Made by a program: the position numbers and the translations under genes. From Dietzia cinnamea NBRC 102147 (lineage in GTDB: Bacteria; Actinomycetota; Actinomycetes; Mycobacteriales; Mycobacteriaceae): a stretch of 64,000 bases of DNA. The stretch covers positions 1 through 64,000 of the forward strand of contig NZ_BCSW01000004.1 in assembly GCF_001571065.1 (NCBI RefSeq). The letters are read 5' to 3'. Under the pieces are notes generated by a model, which searched no databases, was not told the origin of the DNA, and was given only the letters and a program-made list of their open reading frames with translations. Positions 34,300-43,659 of this stretch are shown in pieces; positions within the stretch are counted from its first letter, which is position 1; every line of letters starts with the position of its first letter.

Positions 34300-34320
34300 A
34301 ACGATACCGCCGGTATCGTT
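34300..34320. promoter_or_regulatory. TetR operator, perfect 21-bp palindrome
   Basis: AACGATACCG, a central C, then CGGTATCGTT (10-1-10, no mismatch) lies between the divergent tetR and MFS genes. The right arm includes a TATCGT sequence suitable as the -10 box of the MFS gene. Bound repressor would block that promoter. Confidence 0.8.
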
Positions 34321-34346
34321 TTCCGTACCGCTCCCCGGGAGGCTCC

Positions 34347-36005
34347 GTGCTGGAACTGTCCACCGGACGACGCCGCTGGCTGCTGTTCGTCAACGTCGTC
34401 GCGGTCTCGCTGGTCGTGGCCACCATGTCCGCGCTGTACACGTCGCTGCCCGAACTCGCCGTGGCCATCGGCGCCACCCAGGCCGAGCTCACGTGGATCG
34501 TCGACGCCTACACGCTCGCGCTGGCCGCGCTCGTGCTCACCGCCGGCGCGCTGGGCGACCGCTTCGGGCGCCGCGCCACCCTCATCGTGGGGCTGGCCCT
34601 GTTCACCCTGTCCTCCGCGCTGCCTCTGTGGCTCGACTCGCCGCTCTGGCTCATCATCCTGCGGGCGGTCGCCGGCGTGGGCGCTGCGTTCGTCATGCCG
34701 TCGACGCTCTCGCTGCTGACCGCGAGCTTCCCGCCCGAGCGCCGCGGGACCGCCGTCGGTACCTGGGCGGGCTTCGCCGGCATCGGTGGGATCGTCGGAC
34801 TGATCGGCTCCGGGCTCATGCTGCAGGTGTGGTCCTGGAAGTCGATCTTCGCCGTCTACGCGGTCCTGGGCCTGGTGGTGCTGGTGGCCGCGTTCACGAT
34901 CGGTGAGTCCGTCGCGTCCCGGCGTGGTCGGCCGGACGTCGCTGGCGCCGTGTTCTCCGCACTGGCCGTCGGAGGGGTGGTGTTCGGGCTCATCGAGGGA
35001 GCGCACACGAGCTTCTCGGAGGTCCCCGTCGTCGTCGCCCTCATCACCTCCGCCGTGAGCCTGGCCGCCTTCGTGCTGGTCGAACTCCGAGCCGACGACC
35101 CGATCCTCGACGTGCGCTACTTCCGGCGCCGCGGCTTCTCGGCCGGCTCGGTGGCCGTGGGGATGCAGTTCCTCACGATCTTCGGGTTCTTCCTGCTCAT
35201 CGTGCAGTACCTGCAGCTGGTCAAGGGCTACGACGCGATCGGGGCGTCCCTGTCGCTGGCGCCCATGGTCGTGCCCGTCATGGTGTTCTCCCTGCTCTCG
35301 CCCAAGCTCATCGCGGGGGTCGGACTGCGGGCGGTGTCGGTGGTGGGTGTGGGCGCGATCGCCACCGGGATGATCTTCCTCTCGCGGCTGGGCGTCGACT
35401 CGAGCTACTGGGACATCCTGTGGCCGATGGTCACCGCCAGTGTCGGCCTGGGCCTGTCAACCGCGCCCGCGACGTCCGCGATCGTCTCGGACATCCCCGC
35501 CGACGAGCAGGGCGTGGCCGCGGCGGTCAACGACGCCATGCGCGAGGTGGGGGCCGCGATCGGCATCGCGATCTCCGGCAGCATCCTCGCCGGCCGGTAC
35601 GCCGCCGACATCGGCGCAGTCCTGCCGGGCGTCCCCGAGCCCGCCCGCGAGGCGGTGGCCGGATCTTTCGCCGGCGCGGTGGAGTTCGGCGAGGTCGCCG
35701 GCCCCGTGGCGCAGCCGATCGTCGACGCCGCGGCCGAGATCTTCGCCTCGGGCATCGCCGACGCCCTGCTCGCGCTGGGGCTCGTCACCGCGGGAGCCGC
35801 GCTGGTCCTGCTGGTCGTCGCACCCGGCCGCGGGTACGTGCCGTACGGCGAGCGCGCCGAGGCCGCCGGCGACCCGCGACGCGCGACGGTTCCTGGTGAC
35901 GATGCTCGACCACCGGCCGGCCGACACAGCGGGCCCGCGGGCGGCGCGCTCAGTCCCGGATGCGCTCGGAATGGGCGTACACCGTCGCCCGGTCGCCCCG
36001 GCTGA
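34347..36005 (+). CDS. MFS drug exporter (DHA2/EmrB-QacA type, 14 TM)
   Basis: The protein is 552 aa with about 14 membrane segments. Motif A appears as GALGDRFGRRATLIVGLALF, the D1 region as ITPATQAELTWIVDAYTLALAALVL-like residues (ATQAELTWIVDAYTLALAALV), and motif C as the Gly-rich GTWAGFAGIGGIVGLIGSGLM. The C-terminal DIPADEQGVAAAVNDAMREVGAAIGIAISGSIL is diagnostic of this class. It likely exports toxic cations or drugs under the adjacent TetR regulator. I chose GTG 34347 with CGGGAGG just upstream. The last 56 bases overlap fdhD on the other strand. Confidence 0.9.
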   Translation: MLELSTGRRRWLLFVNVVAVSLVVATMSALYTSLPELAVAIGATQAELTWIVDAYTLALAALVLTAGALGDRFGRRATLIVGLALFTLSSALPLWLDSPLWLIILRAVAGVGAAFVMPSTLSLLTASFPPERRGTAVGTWAGFAGIGGIVGLIGSGLMLQVWSWKSIFAVYAVLGLVVLVAAFTIGESVASRRGRPDVAGAVFSALAVGGVVFGLIEGAHTSFSEVPVVVALITSAVSLAAFVLVELRADDPILDVRYFRRRGFSAGSVAVGMQFLTIFGFFLLIVQYLQLVKGYDAIGASLSLAPMVVPVMVFSLLSPKLIAGVGLRAVSVVGVGAIATGMIFLSRLGVDSSYWDILWPMVTASVGLGLSTAPATSAIVSDIPADEQGVAAAVNDAMREVGAAIGIAISGSILAGRYAADIGAVLPGVPEPAREAVAGSFAGAVEFGEVAGPVAQPIVDAAAEIFASGIADALLALGLVTAGAALVLLVVAPGRGYVPYGERAEAAGDPRRATVPGDDARPPAGRHSGPAGGALSPGCARNGRTPSPGRPG

Positions 36006-36771
36006 ACCCGACGAGGGTCACCCCGGCCTCCTCCGCCAGGTCCACGGCGAGCGAGGACGGTGCGCTCACCGCCGACATCACCGGGATACCGGCCATCGAC
36101 GCCTTCTGCACGAGCTCGAACGACGCCCGGCCCGACACCTGGAGGACTGTTCCCCGCAGCGGCAACCGGCCCTCGCGCAGCGCCCAGCCCACGACCTTGT
36201 CCACGGCGTTGTGCCTGCCCACGTCCTCGCGCAGGCACAGCAGCTCGCCGGTGGCGGAGAACAGCCCCGCCGCGTGGACCCCACCCGTCTTGCCGAACAG
36301 GCGCTGGTGGCGGAGGAGTCGCTCGGGCAGCGTCAGCAGCACCTCGGCGTCGACGAGAACCTCCACCGGCTCGGCCGGGAAGTGGGTCGAGCGCCGCACC
36401 TCGTCGATCGAGTCCACGCCGCACACCCCGCAGGCGCTGCTCATCGTGGTGGCCCGAGCGGACCGGGGTGTCGGGATGTCCGGCGAGAGGGTCACCGTGA
36501 GGGTGTTGTAGTCCTGTTCGGCCCGACCGCTGACGGTGGTGCAATAGCAGATCTCGGGAAGGTGATCGCGATGCCAGACCGCCCCCTCGGAGACCAGGTG
36601 CCCGGCGGCGAGGTCCATGTCGTCGCCCGGGGTGCGCATCGTGACGACGAACGGCTGGCCGCCAACCCGGATCTCGAGCGGCTCCTCGACGGCGAGGGTC
36701 GTCACCTCCCGCCGTGCGTCACCCCCGGCCAGAACCCGCTGCGCCCGGTGACGAGTCGTCCGTCGTCCCAT
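35950..36771 (-). CDS. fdhD: Formate dehydrogenase accessory sulfurtransferase FdhD
   Basis: The protein is 273 aa. FdhD transfers sulfur to the bis-MGD cofactor of formate dehydrogenases. Seen are LAVEEPLEIRVGG, MRTPGDDMDLAAGHLVSEGAV, the conserved cysteine motif SSACGVCG (about 113-120), RHQRLFGKTGGVHAAGLF, REDVGRHNAVDKVVG and SGRASFELVQKA. No formate dehydrogenase is in the window, so its client lies elsewhere. It overlaps the MFS gene end by 56 bases on the opposite strand and the GT87 gene end by 53 bases on the same strand. It is therefore probably co-transcribed with GT87. Confidence 0.93.
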   Translation of the reverse strand: MGRRTTRHRAQRVLAGGDARREVTTLAVEEPLEIRVGGQPFVVTMRTPGDDMDLAAGHLVSEGAVWHRDHLPEICYCTTVSGRAEQDYNTLTVTLSPDIPTPRSARATTMSSACGVCGVDSIDEVRRSTHFPAEPVEVLVDAEVLLTLPERLLRHQRLFGKTGGVHAAGLFSATGELLCLREDVGRHNAVDKVVGWALREGRLPLRGTVLQVSGRASFELVQKASMAGIPVMSAVSAPSSLAVDLAEEAGVTLVGFSRGDRATVYAHSERIRD

Positions 36772-38062
36772 ATCCGCGCAGCCTAGCGCCGTCCGAGCGT
36801 GAGCGTCGGAGCAGCAGCGCCGTCAGCACCACCGTGACCAGCCAGACCAGCGGGTAGATGTTGGTGATCACCCCGAACACCACCGGGGGGATGTCGCCCC
36901 CGAGCATGAACAACCCGATCGCCACCCACCGGTCGTCGGGGAAGTCGGGGTTGGGGAAGCTCTGCACCCAGGCGGCGGTGGCGGCCCAGAGCAGCGGCGG
37001 CAGGAGCCAGAGGTACCAGCGACGGCCGGCGATCGCGTGGTGCACGGCGATGACCAGCAGGGGCACGAACCAGACCCAGTGGTGGCCCCACGAGAACGGC
37101 GACACCACGGACATCGTCATCCCGGACAGCGTCAACGCCAGGAGCTGGTGGCCGGCCCGGTGCAGCAGGGCCGCCATCGCCAGCCCGACCCCCGCGGCGA
37201 TCGCCGCCAGGGCCAGCCAGGCGGCGGTGGGGGCGGCGTCGACGCCGAGTATCCGGGCGACGACCCCGCGTAGCGACTGGTTGGACACCACCGAGTCCTG
37301 GGCGATGCGGCCGGACTCGAAGACCGTGCCCGACCAGTAGCGGGCGGCGTCCGAGGGGATCGCGAGGAACCCGACCGCCACCGTCGCGAGGAACGTGGCC
37401 ACGGAGACCAGGGCGAGGCGCCACCGCCCGGTGACGACCCAGTGCGCCCAGAAGAACGCGGGCGTCAGTTTGATCCCCGCCGCGAGTCCGCTGCCGATAC
37501 CGGCGGCGTGGCGCCACCGGGCGAAACGGTGGTACGGCCCGATCCGGGACAGGAGATGGTCGGCGAGGACGAGGGTCAGCAGGATGATGTTGATCTGGCC
37601 CAGCCAGACGGTGGTGCGGACCGGCTCGAGCGACAGGCTGATCAGGGCCAGGCACAGGGACACCTGCCTGGTGACGGTGTCGGGGGCGTAGTCGAGCGCA
37701 CGGAACGACATCCGGATGACCAGGTACAACAACCCCAGGGTGAGCACCGTCCAGCCGGCCATCATCAGTGCTTCGGAGAGCAGCGGCAGCGGCTGGAAGA
37801 GCAACGCCGAGAACGGCGGGTAGGTGAACGGCATCTCCGCGAAGAAGCGGGCGTTGGGTCCCCACAGCAGGCCCTCGTAGAGGGGCGTGCCGGACCGGGC
37901 GGCCTCGGCGCCCCACCGGTACACGTGAACGTCCAGGAAGCTCTGGGTGATGCCCCACCACGGCGTCCGTTCGTCGGGTGCACGCAGGACCATGACCACC
38001 GACCCCAGCGCCAGCAGGGCCAGTGGTCCGCGCAGCCAGTAGGTGGTGGGAAGCACTCGCAC
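36719..38062 (-). CDS. GT87 family membrane mannosyltransferase-like protein
   Basis: The protein is 447 aa with about 10-11 membrane segments and a polar C-terminal tail. It has the DUF2029/GT87 layout: an early aspartate in the first loop (SFLDVHVYRWGAEAARSGTPLYEG), FTYPPFSALLFQPL, GLAAGIKLTPAFFWAHW and SVSPFSWGHHWVW-like residues (VSPFSWGHHWVWFVP). GT87 enzymes such as mycobacterial PimE add mannose from polyprenyl-phosphate-mannose to cell-envelope glycolipids outside the membrane. The acceptor is unknown here. The GTG start sits 8 bases after a TAGGCT box. Confidence 0.82.
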   Translation of the reverse strand: MRVLPTTYWLRGPLALLALGSVVMVLRAPDERTPWWGITQSFLDVHVYRWGAEAARSGTPLYEGLLWGPNARFFAEMPFTYPPFSALLFQPLPLLSEALMMAGWTVLTLGLLYLVIRMSFRALDYAPDTVTRQVSLCLALISLSLEPVRTTVWLGQINIILLTLVLADHLLSRIGPYHRFARWRHAAGIGSGLAAGIKLTPAFFWAHWVVTGRWRLALVSVATFLATVAVGFLAIPSDAARYWSGTVFESGRIAQDSVVSNQSLRGVVARILGVDAAPTAAWLALAAIAAGVGLAMAALLHRAGHQLLALTLSGMTMSVVSPFSWGHHWVWFVPLLVIAVHHAIAGRRWYLWLLPPLLWAATAAWVQSFPNPDFPDDRWVAIGLFMLGGDIPPVVFGVITNIYPLVWLVTVVLTALLLRRSRSDGARLRGYGTTDDSSPGAAGSGRG

Positions 38063-38076
38063 AGTGGCAGAGCCTA
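38063..38076 (-). promoter_or_regulatory. Leaderless promoter of the GT87 gene
   Basis: TAGGCT (38076-38071, minus strand) is 8 bases upstream of the GTG start. Confidence 0.45.
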
Positions 38077-38145
38077 GCCGAGGCCTGGCTCGCGGCCCTC
38101 CCTCGCGCGCCGCCGCCGGGTGGTGCCCCGCCGCGCGGGCCGCGG

Positions 38146-38754
38146 CTAGATGTAGATGGCCGGGTCGATGTAGAACTGCGCGTCGCGCAGCTCCTCCTTG
38201 CTCGACTCGGACGGGCGGGCCTGACCGGGGATACCCACGATGATCGAGTTGGCGGGGGCGCTCTTGACGACGACGGCGTTGGCGCCCACCGACGAGTCGT
38301 CCCCGATCTCCACGGGACCCAGGATCTTGGCCCCGGTACCCACCGTCACGCGGTCCCCGAGCGTCGGATGCCGCTTGACCTGCTTGAGCGAGACGCCGCC
38401 GAGGGTCACGCCGTGGTAGATCATGCAGTCGTCGCCGATCTCGGCGGTCTCGCCGATGACGACGCCCATCCCGTGGTCGATGAAGAACCGCCGCCCGATG
38501 GTGGCGCCGGGGTGGATCTCGATCCCCGTGAGGAACCGGGCGAACTGGGACAGGACGCGCCCGGCGGTGCGACCGACGCCGCCGGCGTTCCACAGCCGGT
38601 GCGAGAGCCTGTGGAACCAGATGGCGTGGAGGCCGGAATAGACGACGGCGTTCTCGACGTCGCCCCGGGCGGCGGGGTCATGGGCGCGCGCCGCGGCGAG
38701 GTCCTCGCGCAGCGTGCGCCAGAACCCCACCGGGCGATCGGACGTCGGCGTCAT
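38146..38754 (-). CDS. cysE: Serine O-acetyltransferase CysE
   Basis: The protein is 202 aa, a left-handed beta-helix enzyme making O-acetylserine for cysteine. Catalytic and fold residues are visible: [33 protein letters not shown] and [10 protein letters not shown], with repeated hexapeptides ([25 protein letters not shown]). The C-terminus ends in Ile (IDPAIYI), as is typical of SAT tails that dock into CysK to form cysteine synthase. It overlaps the cysK stop by one base (TGATG). Confidence 0.95.
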   Translation of the reverse strand: MTPTSDRPVGFWRTLREDLAAARAHDPAARGDVENAVVYSGLHAIWFHRLSHRLWNAGGVGRTAGRVLSQFARFLTGIEIHPGATIGRRFFIDHGMGVVIGETAEIGDDCMIYHGVTLGGVSLKQVKRHPTLGDRVTVGTGAKILGPVEIGDDSSVGANAVVVKSAPANSIIVGIPGQARPSESSKEELRDAQFYIDPAIYI

Positions 38755-39689
38755 CAGTCGCGGTAGTCCTCGAACAGCATGGTCGAGACGTAGCGCTCGC
38801 CGTAGTCGCACACGATGACGACGATGGTCTTACCGGCGTTCTCGGGACGCTTGGCGATCTCGAGGGCGGCCCACACGTTGGCTCCCGAGGAGATGCCGGC
38901 GAGGATGCCCTCCTCCTTGCCGAGTCGCTTGGCGATCTCCAATGAGTCCTCGAGGGTGACGTCGATGACCTCGTCGTAGATCTCCCGGTCGAGGATCTCG
39001 GGCACGAAGTTGGCGCCCAGGCCCTGGATCTTGTGCGGTCCGGCCTTGCCCTCGGTCAGCAGCGGCGAGTCCTTGGGCTCGACGGCGACGATGTGCAGGT
39101 CCGACTTCTGCGAGCGCAGGTAGTTGCCCGCGCCGGAGATGGTGCCGCCGGTGCCGATGCCGGCCACGAACACGTCGATGTCGCCGTCCGTGTCCTCCCA
39201 GATCTCGGGTCCGGTGGTGCGGCGGTGGACGTCCACGTTGGCGGGATTGGCGAACTGGCGGGCCAGGACGGCGTTCTCACGCGTCGCGGCGATCTCCTCG
39301 GCCTTGGCCACCGCGCCCTTCATCCCCTCGGAGCCCGGGGTGAGGATGAGCTCGGCACCGTAGGCGCGCATCACGGCGCGGCGCTCGACCGACATGGTGT
39401 CGGGCATGACGATGACGGCCTTGAAACCGCGGGCCGCCGCGACCATGGACAGCGCGATACCGGTGTTGCCGGACGTGCCCTCGACGATCGTGCCACCGGG
39501 CTTGAGGCCGCCCGACGCCACCGCGTCGTCGATGATGGCCGCGCCGATGCGGTCCTTGACGCTGGCTGCCGGGTTCGCGGACTCGAGCTTTGCCAGGACG
39601 GTGGCCTGCAGTCCCTCGGTCAGGGAGTTGAGGCGGACCAGCGGGGTCTTGCCGATGGTCTCGCTGATGTCGGAGTAGATCTGCGCCAT
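38754..39689 (-). CDS. cysK: O-acetylserine sulfhydrylase (cysteine synthase A)
   Basis: The protein is 311 aa, a PLP enzyme that makes cysteine from O-acetylserine and sulfide. Seen are [11 protein letters not shown] (PLP lysine about 44), [12 protein letters not shown] (substrate loop), [12 protein letters not shown] (phosphate-binding loop) and GISSGAN. It is translationally coupled to cysE. The promoter region (39690-39862), shared with a divergent acyl-CoA ligase, holds GTCTA twice (39723-39727, 39735-39739) and a GTAGTCTAC palindrome (39732-39740), which may bind a sulfur-responsive regulator. Confidence 0.96.
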   Translation of the reverse strand: MAQIYSDISETIGKTPLVRLNSLTEGLQATVLAKLESANPAASVKDRIGAAIIDDAVASGGLKPGGTIVEGTSGNTGIALSMVAAARGFKAVIVMPDTMSVERRAVMRAYGAELILTPGSEGMKGAVAKAEEIAATRENAVLARQFANPANVDVHRRTTGPEIWEDTDGDIDVFVAGIGTGGTISGAGNYLRSQKSDLHIVAVEPKDSPLLTEGKAGPHKIQGLGANFVPEILDREIYDEVIDVTLEDSLEIAKRLGKEEGILAGISSGANVWAALEIAKRPENAGKTIVVIVCDYGERYVSTMLFEDYRD

Positions 39690-39862
39690 GTGGGGGTTCC
39701 GTTCTGAAGAATGAACAGGTCTGTCTATTGCGTAGTCTACGTGATATCGCAACCCGGCACGAGGGGGTCCTCCGGATTCGCCGCCGCGATTGCCACGGGC
39801 GACCGGCGGGCCGATAATCGACTGCGCTCCATTTCTTCGTCGTCCGAAAGGCCGCATCCGGC

Positions 39863-41671
39863 ATGCGCGAGATCTCCGTCCCGTCCACCCGAACCTTCAC
39901 CGAGGCCGACCTCATCCCGGTGGTGGCGCGGGGACGGGCCACCACGAACCCGCGGGCCACCCCGTTCGAGTACCACACCGGCGAGAAGTGGCAGGGGCTC
40001 TCGAGCGCCGAGCTGCGCGAGCGGGTCGACGCGATCGCCGCCGGGCTCATCGCCTCCGGCGTCGAGCCCGGGGACCGGGTGGCGCTCATGGCCGGCACCC
40101 GCCTCGAATGGGTCCTCGTCGACCTCGCGGTCTGGACCGCCGGAGCCATCACCGTGCCGATCTACCCCTCGTCCTCCGCGGGCCAGCTCGAATGGATCCT
40201 CGAAGACTCCGCCGCCAAGGTCCTCGTGGCCGAGAACGACGACCACGTCGTCGTCGTCGGAGATACCGCGGTCCCGGACACCTGCACCCGGATCCTCTAC
40301 CTCGACGACGGCGCCGTGGAGACCCTCGAGGCCGACGGCGAGGCCGTCGAGCCCGCCACCCTCGACGCCGCGCTGGACACCCTCCGGGTGGACGCCCCCG
40401 CGTCGATCATCTACACCTCCGGCACCACCGGGCGGCCCAAGGGCTGCGTGATCACCCACCGCAACCTCCTGGCGGAGTGCCACGCGCTGCTCGATCACCC
40501 CATCGGGTCCATGGCGCAGGCTGGCAAGAAGTCGCTGATGTTCCTGCCGCTGGCCCACGTGCTCGCCCGCGCCGTGACCTACACCGTCTACCTGGGTGAC
40601 GCGACCGTCGGCTTCTGGGACGACACCGCCACCCTCCTCCCGCGCTTCGCCGATTTCCGGCCGCACATGATCCTCGGGGTCCCACGCGTCTTCGAGAAGG
40701 TCCGCGACGGGATCGCCACGAAGGCCGCCGCCAAGGGCGCGGTGCAGAGGGGCATCTTCGAACGCGCCGAGGCGATCGCCATCGAGGACAGCGTGCGGCG
40801 CGGCAATGACGGACTGGACGACGAGCGTCGACCCTCGCTCCTGCACACCGTCCAGTACAAGGCGCTCGACCTGCTCGTCTACAAGTCCATACGCGAGGCG
40901 CTCGGCGGCCGGTGCGAGTACGCCATCTCCGGCGGCGGCGCCCTGCCCGACCGCATCTCGCACTTTTTCCGCGGAGTCGGCGTGCCCGTCTACGAGGGCT
41001 ACGGCCTGACCGAGAGCACCGCCGCCGCCACCGTCAACGGGCCCGGCTGCCAGCGCATCGGCACCGTCGGCCGCCCGGTGGCCGGAACCAGCGTGCGTAT
41101 CAACGACGCCGGCGAGGTGGAGTTGGCCGGCGACATCATCTTCGACCGCTACTGGAACAACCCCGAGGCGACCGCCGAGGCCGTCGTGGACGGCTGGTTC
41201 AACACCGGCGACCTCGGTTCGCTCGACGCGGACGGATACCTGACGATCTCCGGCCGGTCCAAGGAGATCATCGTCACCGCCGGCGGTAAGAACGTCTCGC
41301 CGGGGCAGATCGAGGATGCGATCCGCGCGCACCGGCTGGTCGGCCACGCGGTGCTGATCGGCGAGGGCCGCAAGTTCGTCTCCGCGCTGATCACGGTCGA
41401 CGAGAACGAGCTCGAGGCATGGGCCGCGGAGAACGGCCACGGAGGCAAGCCGGCCGAGGACCTGGTGACCGACCCCGCACTGCAGGCCGAGATCCAGTTC
41501 GCCGTGGACGATGCCAACCGGCAGGTCTCGCAGGCCGAAGGCGTCAAGAAGTTCACCGTCCTGCCCCGGGACTTCACCGAGGAGTCGGGGGAGCTGACCG
41601 CGACCCTGAAGGTCAAGCGGCACGTGGTGGCCGAGCGCTACGCCGAGCAGATCGAGGACATGTACGCCTGA
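39863..41671 (+). CDS. Long-chain acyl-CoA ligase, FadD15-like (copy 1)
   Basis: The protein is 602 aa. AMP-forming ligases activate fatty acids as acyl-adenylates and then CoA thioesters. Motifs are IIYTSGTTGRPKGCVITH (about 177-195, P-loop), LPLAHVLARAVT, the ADP motif YEGYGLTESTAAATVN (about 385) and GWFNTGDLG with SGRSKEIIVTAGGKNVSPGQIE near the C-terminus. It is closest in layout to mycobacterial FadD15. The ATG has GAAAGG 13 bases upstream. It converges with a paralogue at 41733-43523, and the two share the same domain order and many motifs. Confidence 0.9.
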   Translation: MREISVPSTRTFTEADLIPVVARGRATTNPRATPFEYHTGEKWQGLSSAELRERVDAIAAGLIASGVEPGDRVALMAGTRLEWVLVDLAVWTAGAITVPIYPSSSAGQLEWILEDSAAKVLVAENDDHVVVVGDTAVPDTCTRILYLDDGAVETLEADGEAVEPATLDAALDTLRVDAPASIIYTSGTTGRPKGCVITHRNLLAECHALLDHPIGSMAQAGKKSLMFLPLAHVLARAVTYTVYLGDATVGFWDDTATLLPRFADFRPHMILGVPRVFEKVRDGIATKAAAKGAVQRGIFERAEAIAIEDSVRRGNDGLDDERRPSLLHTVQYKALDLLVYKSIREALGGRCEYAISGGGALPDRISHFFRGVGVPVYEGYGLTESTAAATVNGPGCQRIGTVGRPVAGTSVRINDAGEVELAGDIIFDRYWNNPEATAEAVVDGWFNTGDLGSLDADGYLTISGRSKEIIVTAGGKNVSPGQIEDAIRAHRLVGHAVLIGEGRKFVSALITVDENELEAWAAENGHGGKPAEDLVTDPALQAEIQFAVDDANRQVSQAEGVKKFTVLPRDFTEESGELTATLKVKRHVVAERYAEQIEDMYA

Positions 41672-41725
41672 TCGTGCCGAAACGAGAGCGCCCGGAACCC
41701 GTCCGGGCCCGGGCGCTCCCACGAT
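41671..41725. terminator. Bidirectional terminator between the two acyl-CoA ligases
   Basis: GAGCGCCCGG (41686-41695) pairs with CCGGGCGCTC (41709-41718) around a 13-base loop. An outer ATCGTG/CACGAT pair (41671-41676, 41720-41725) extends the stem. It lies exactly between the two convergent stop codons. Confidence 0.65.
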
Positions 41726-41732
41726 CGGTGGA

Positions 41733-43523
41733 TCAGGCGTCGGTGTACAGCGACTCGATCTCGCTGCCGAACCGGTCGTGCACGACGTTGCGCTTGAGCT
41801 TGAGGGTGGGGGTGAGTTCGCCGGACTCGACGGAGAACTCGGCCGCGAGGATCTTGAACTTGCGGATGGATTCCGCGCGGGAGACCGACTTGTTGGCCCG
41901 GTCCACCGCGTCCTGGACCGCGCCGACCAGCTCGCCGTCCTGCAGCAGGTCCGAGACCTCGCCGGTCTTGCCGTGCCTGTCCCGCCACGCGGGGAACGTC
42001 TCCGGGTCGATCGTGACGAGCGCCGCGATGTAGCTGCGGTTGTCGCCCACCACGACGGCCTGGCTGATCAGCGGGTCAGAGGTGAGCAGGTCCTCGAGCT
42101 GCGAGGGCGAGACGTTCTTCCCGCCGGCGGTGACGATCAGGTCCTTCTTGCGACCCGTGATGGAGAGGTAGCCGTCGGAGTCGAGCTCGCCGATGTCGCC
42201 GGTGTGGTACCACTCGCCGGTCCACGCGGCGGCGGTCGCCTCCGGGTTTCGCCAGTAGCCCTTGAACAGCGTCTTGGCCTTGGCCAGGACCTCGCCGTCC
42301 TCGGCGATGCGGATGGTGACGCCCGGGATCGGCGTGCCGACGGTGCCGATCTTGGCCCGGTTGGTCGGGTTGACGGTGAGCACGCCCGAGGATTCGGTCA
42401 GGCCATAGCCCTCGAGCAGGTCGAACCCGGCGCCGCGGAAGAAGTGGCCCAGGCGGGCGCCCAGCGGCCCACCGCCCGAGATGATGCGGTCGCATTCGCC
42501 GCCCAGAGCGTCGTGCAGCTTCGAGTAGACGAGCTTCGAGTAGAGCTTCTGCTTGACCTTCAGCGCGGCCGACGGCCGACCGCCGTTCTCGAGGGCCTTG
42601 GAGTAGTCGATGGCCGTCTGGACGGCGGCCTTGAAGATCTTGGCCTTGGCGCCGCCGGCGTTCTCGGCCTTTGCCGCGGCGGAGTTGTAGACCTTCTCCA
42701 GCACGCGCGGCACCGACACCAGGAAGGTGGGGTGGATCTCGCCGAGGCGCTCGATGACCTTGGTGGTGTCCGGCTCGTGCGCCACGGCCACGCGCTTGTA
42801 GAAGCAGGCCACCTCCAGGATGCGGGCGAGGACGTGGGCCAGGGGCAGGAAGATGAGGGTCCGACTGTTGGGCACGAACGCGTCCTGGAGTTGCTCCTCG
42901 ACCGACACGACGACGCCGCCGAACCCGCCGTGCACGATCTCGCAGCCCTTGGGGTTGCCTGTCGTGCCGGAGGTGTAGATGATCGCGCAGGGGTCCTCGT
43001 GGCCGGCGACGAGCGAGGCCTTCTCGAGGTCGGCGTCCGAGACGTCGGCGCCGGCCTCGGTGAGCTGGGCGACGAGGTCGTTCTCGATCACGAGGATGTC
43101 ACCGGACCAGTCGGTGCCGGCGGTGAGCACCTCGCGCAACTCGAGGTCCTCGACGACCGCGACGGTCGCGTCCGAGTTGGTGAGGATCCAGTCGCACTGC
43201 GCGGACGAGGACGTCTCGTAGATCGGCACGGTGACCGCGCCGGCGACCCAGGCCGCCCAGGCGATGAGCGACCACTCGTAGCGGGTGTGGCTCATGATCG
43301 CCAGTCGGTCGCCGGGCTTCACGCCCCGGGCGATGAGGCCCTTGGCCACGCCCTTGACCTCCTCCAGGTACTGGGCGCAGGTGACCTCCTTCCAGTCGCC
43401 GCCGACCAGGCGCAGCACGGCGACGTCGTTCGGCGCCTCCTGTGCGTTCTTGAACACGAGTCTCGACAGGTTCTCGACAGGGAAGGGTTTGGCGGCTGGC
43501 GGGGTGGCGAACTCGGTCGTCAT
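41733..43523 (-). CDS. Long-chain acyl-CoA ligase, FadD15-like (copy 2)
   Basis: The protein is 596 aa. The same motif set is present as in copy 1: AIIYTSGTTGNPKGCEIVHGG, LPLAHVLARILEV, LLEGYGLTESSGVLTVNPTN, GEWYHTGDIGELDSDGYLSITGRKKDLIVTAGGKNVSPSQLE, and PTLKLKRNVV at the end. The inverted arrangement suggests an old duplication. The start ATG at 43523 has AAGGAC 7 bases upstream, and a TACAAT -10 (43567-43562) with TTGCCA -35 (43592-43587) lies further up. It is divergent from the GAF regulator. Confidence 0.9.
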   Translation of the reverse strand: MTTEFATPPAAKPFPVENLSRLVFKNAQEAPNDVAVLRLVGGDWKEVTCAQYLEEVKGVAKGLIARGVKPGDRLAIMSHTRYEWSLIAWAAWVAGAVTVPIYETSSSAQCDWILTNSDATVAVVEDLELREVLTAGTDWSGDILVIENDLVAQLTEAGADVSDADLEKASLVAGHEDPCAIIYTSGTTGNPKGCEIVHGGFGGVVVSVEEQLQDAFVPNSRTLIFLPLAHVLARILEVACFYKRVAVAHEPDTTKVIERLGEIHPTFLVSVPRVLEKVYNSAAAKAENAGGAKAKIFKAAVQTAIDYSKALENGGRPSAALKVKQKLYSKLVYSKLHDALGGECDRIISGGGPLGARLGHFFRGAGFDLLEGYGLTESSGVLTVNPTNRAKIGTVGTPIPGVTIRIAEDGEVLAKAKTLFKGYWRNPEATAAAWTGEWYHTGDIGELDSDGYLSITGRKKDLIVTAGGKNVSPSQLEDLLTSDPLISQAVVVGDNRSYIAALVTIDPETFPAWRDRHGKTGEVSDLLQDGELVGAVQDAVDRANKSVSRAESIRKFKILAAEFSVESGELTPTLKLKRNVVHDRFGSEIESLYTDA

Positions 43524-43561
43524 CTCGGTCCTTAAATCATGTGTGGCCTGAATCACTGACG

Positions 43562-43592
43562 ATTGTAGAGGGGTCGCCGCCCCCTGTGGCAA
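43562..43592 (-). promoter_or_regulatory. Promoter of acyl-CoA ligase copy 2
   Basis: TTGCCA (43592-43587) and TACAAT (43567-43562) on the minus strand, 19 bases apart, give a leader of about 35 bases with an AAGGA ribosome site. Together they form the most consensus-like sigma-70-type promoter I noticed here. Confidence 0.5.
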
Positions 43593-43647
43593 GCACCTGT
43601 TATTTGGGTTCGTTTATGAGGGTGACGTCATGTTCTGTGACGGTCGT

Positions 43648-43659
43648 TACACTGGCGTC
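43648..43659 (+). promoter_or_regulatory. Leaderless promoter of the GAF regulator
   Basis: TACACT (43648-43653), 6 bases, then ATG. An 8-base palindrome TGACGTCA lies at 43623-43630, in the -35 region, and could be a regulator site. Confidence 0.5.
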
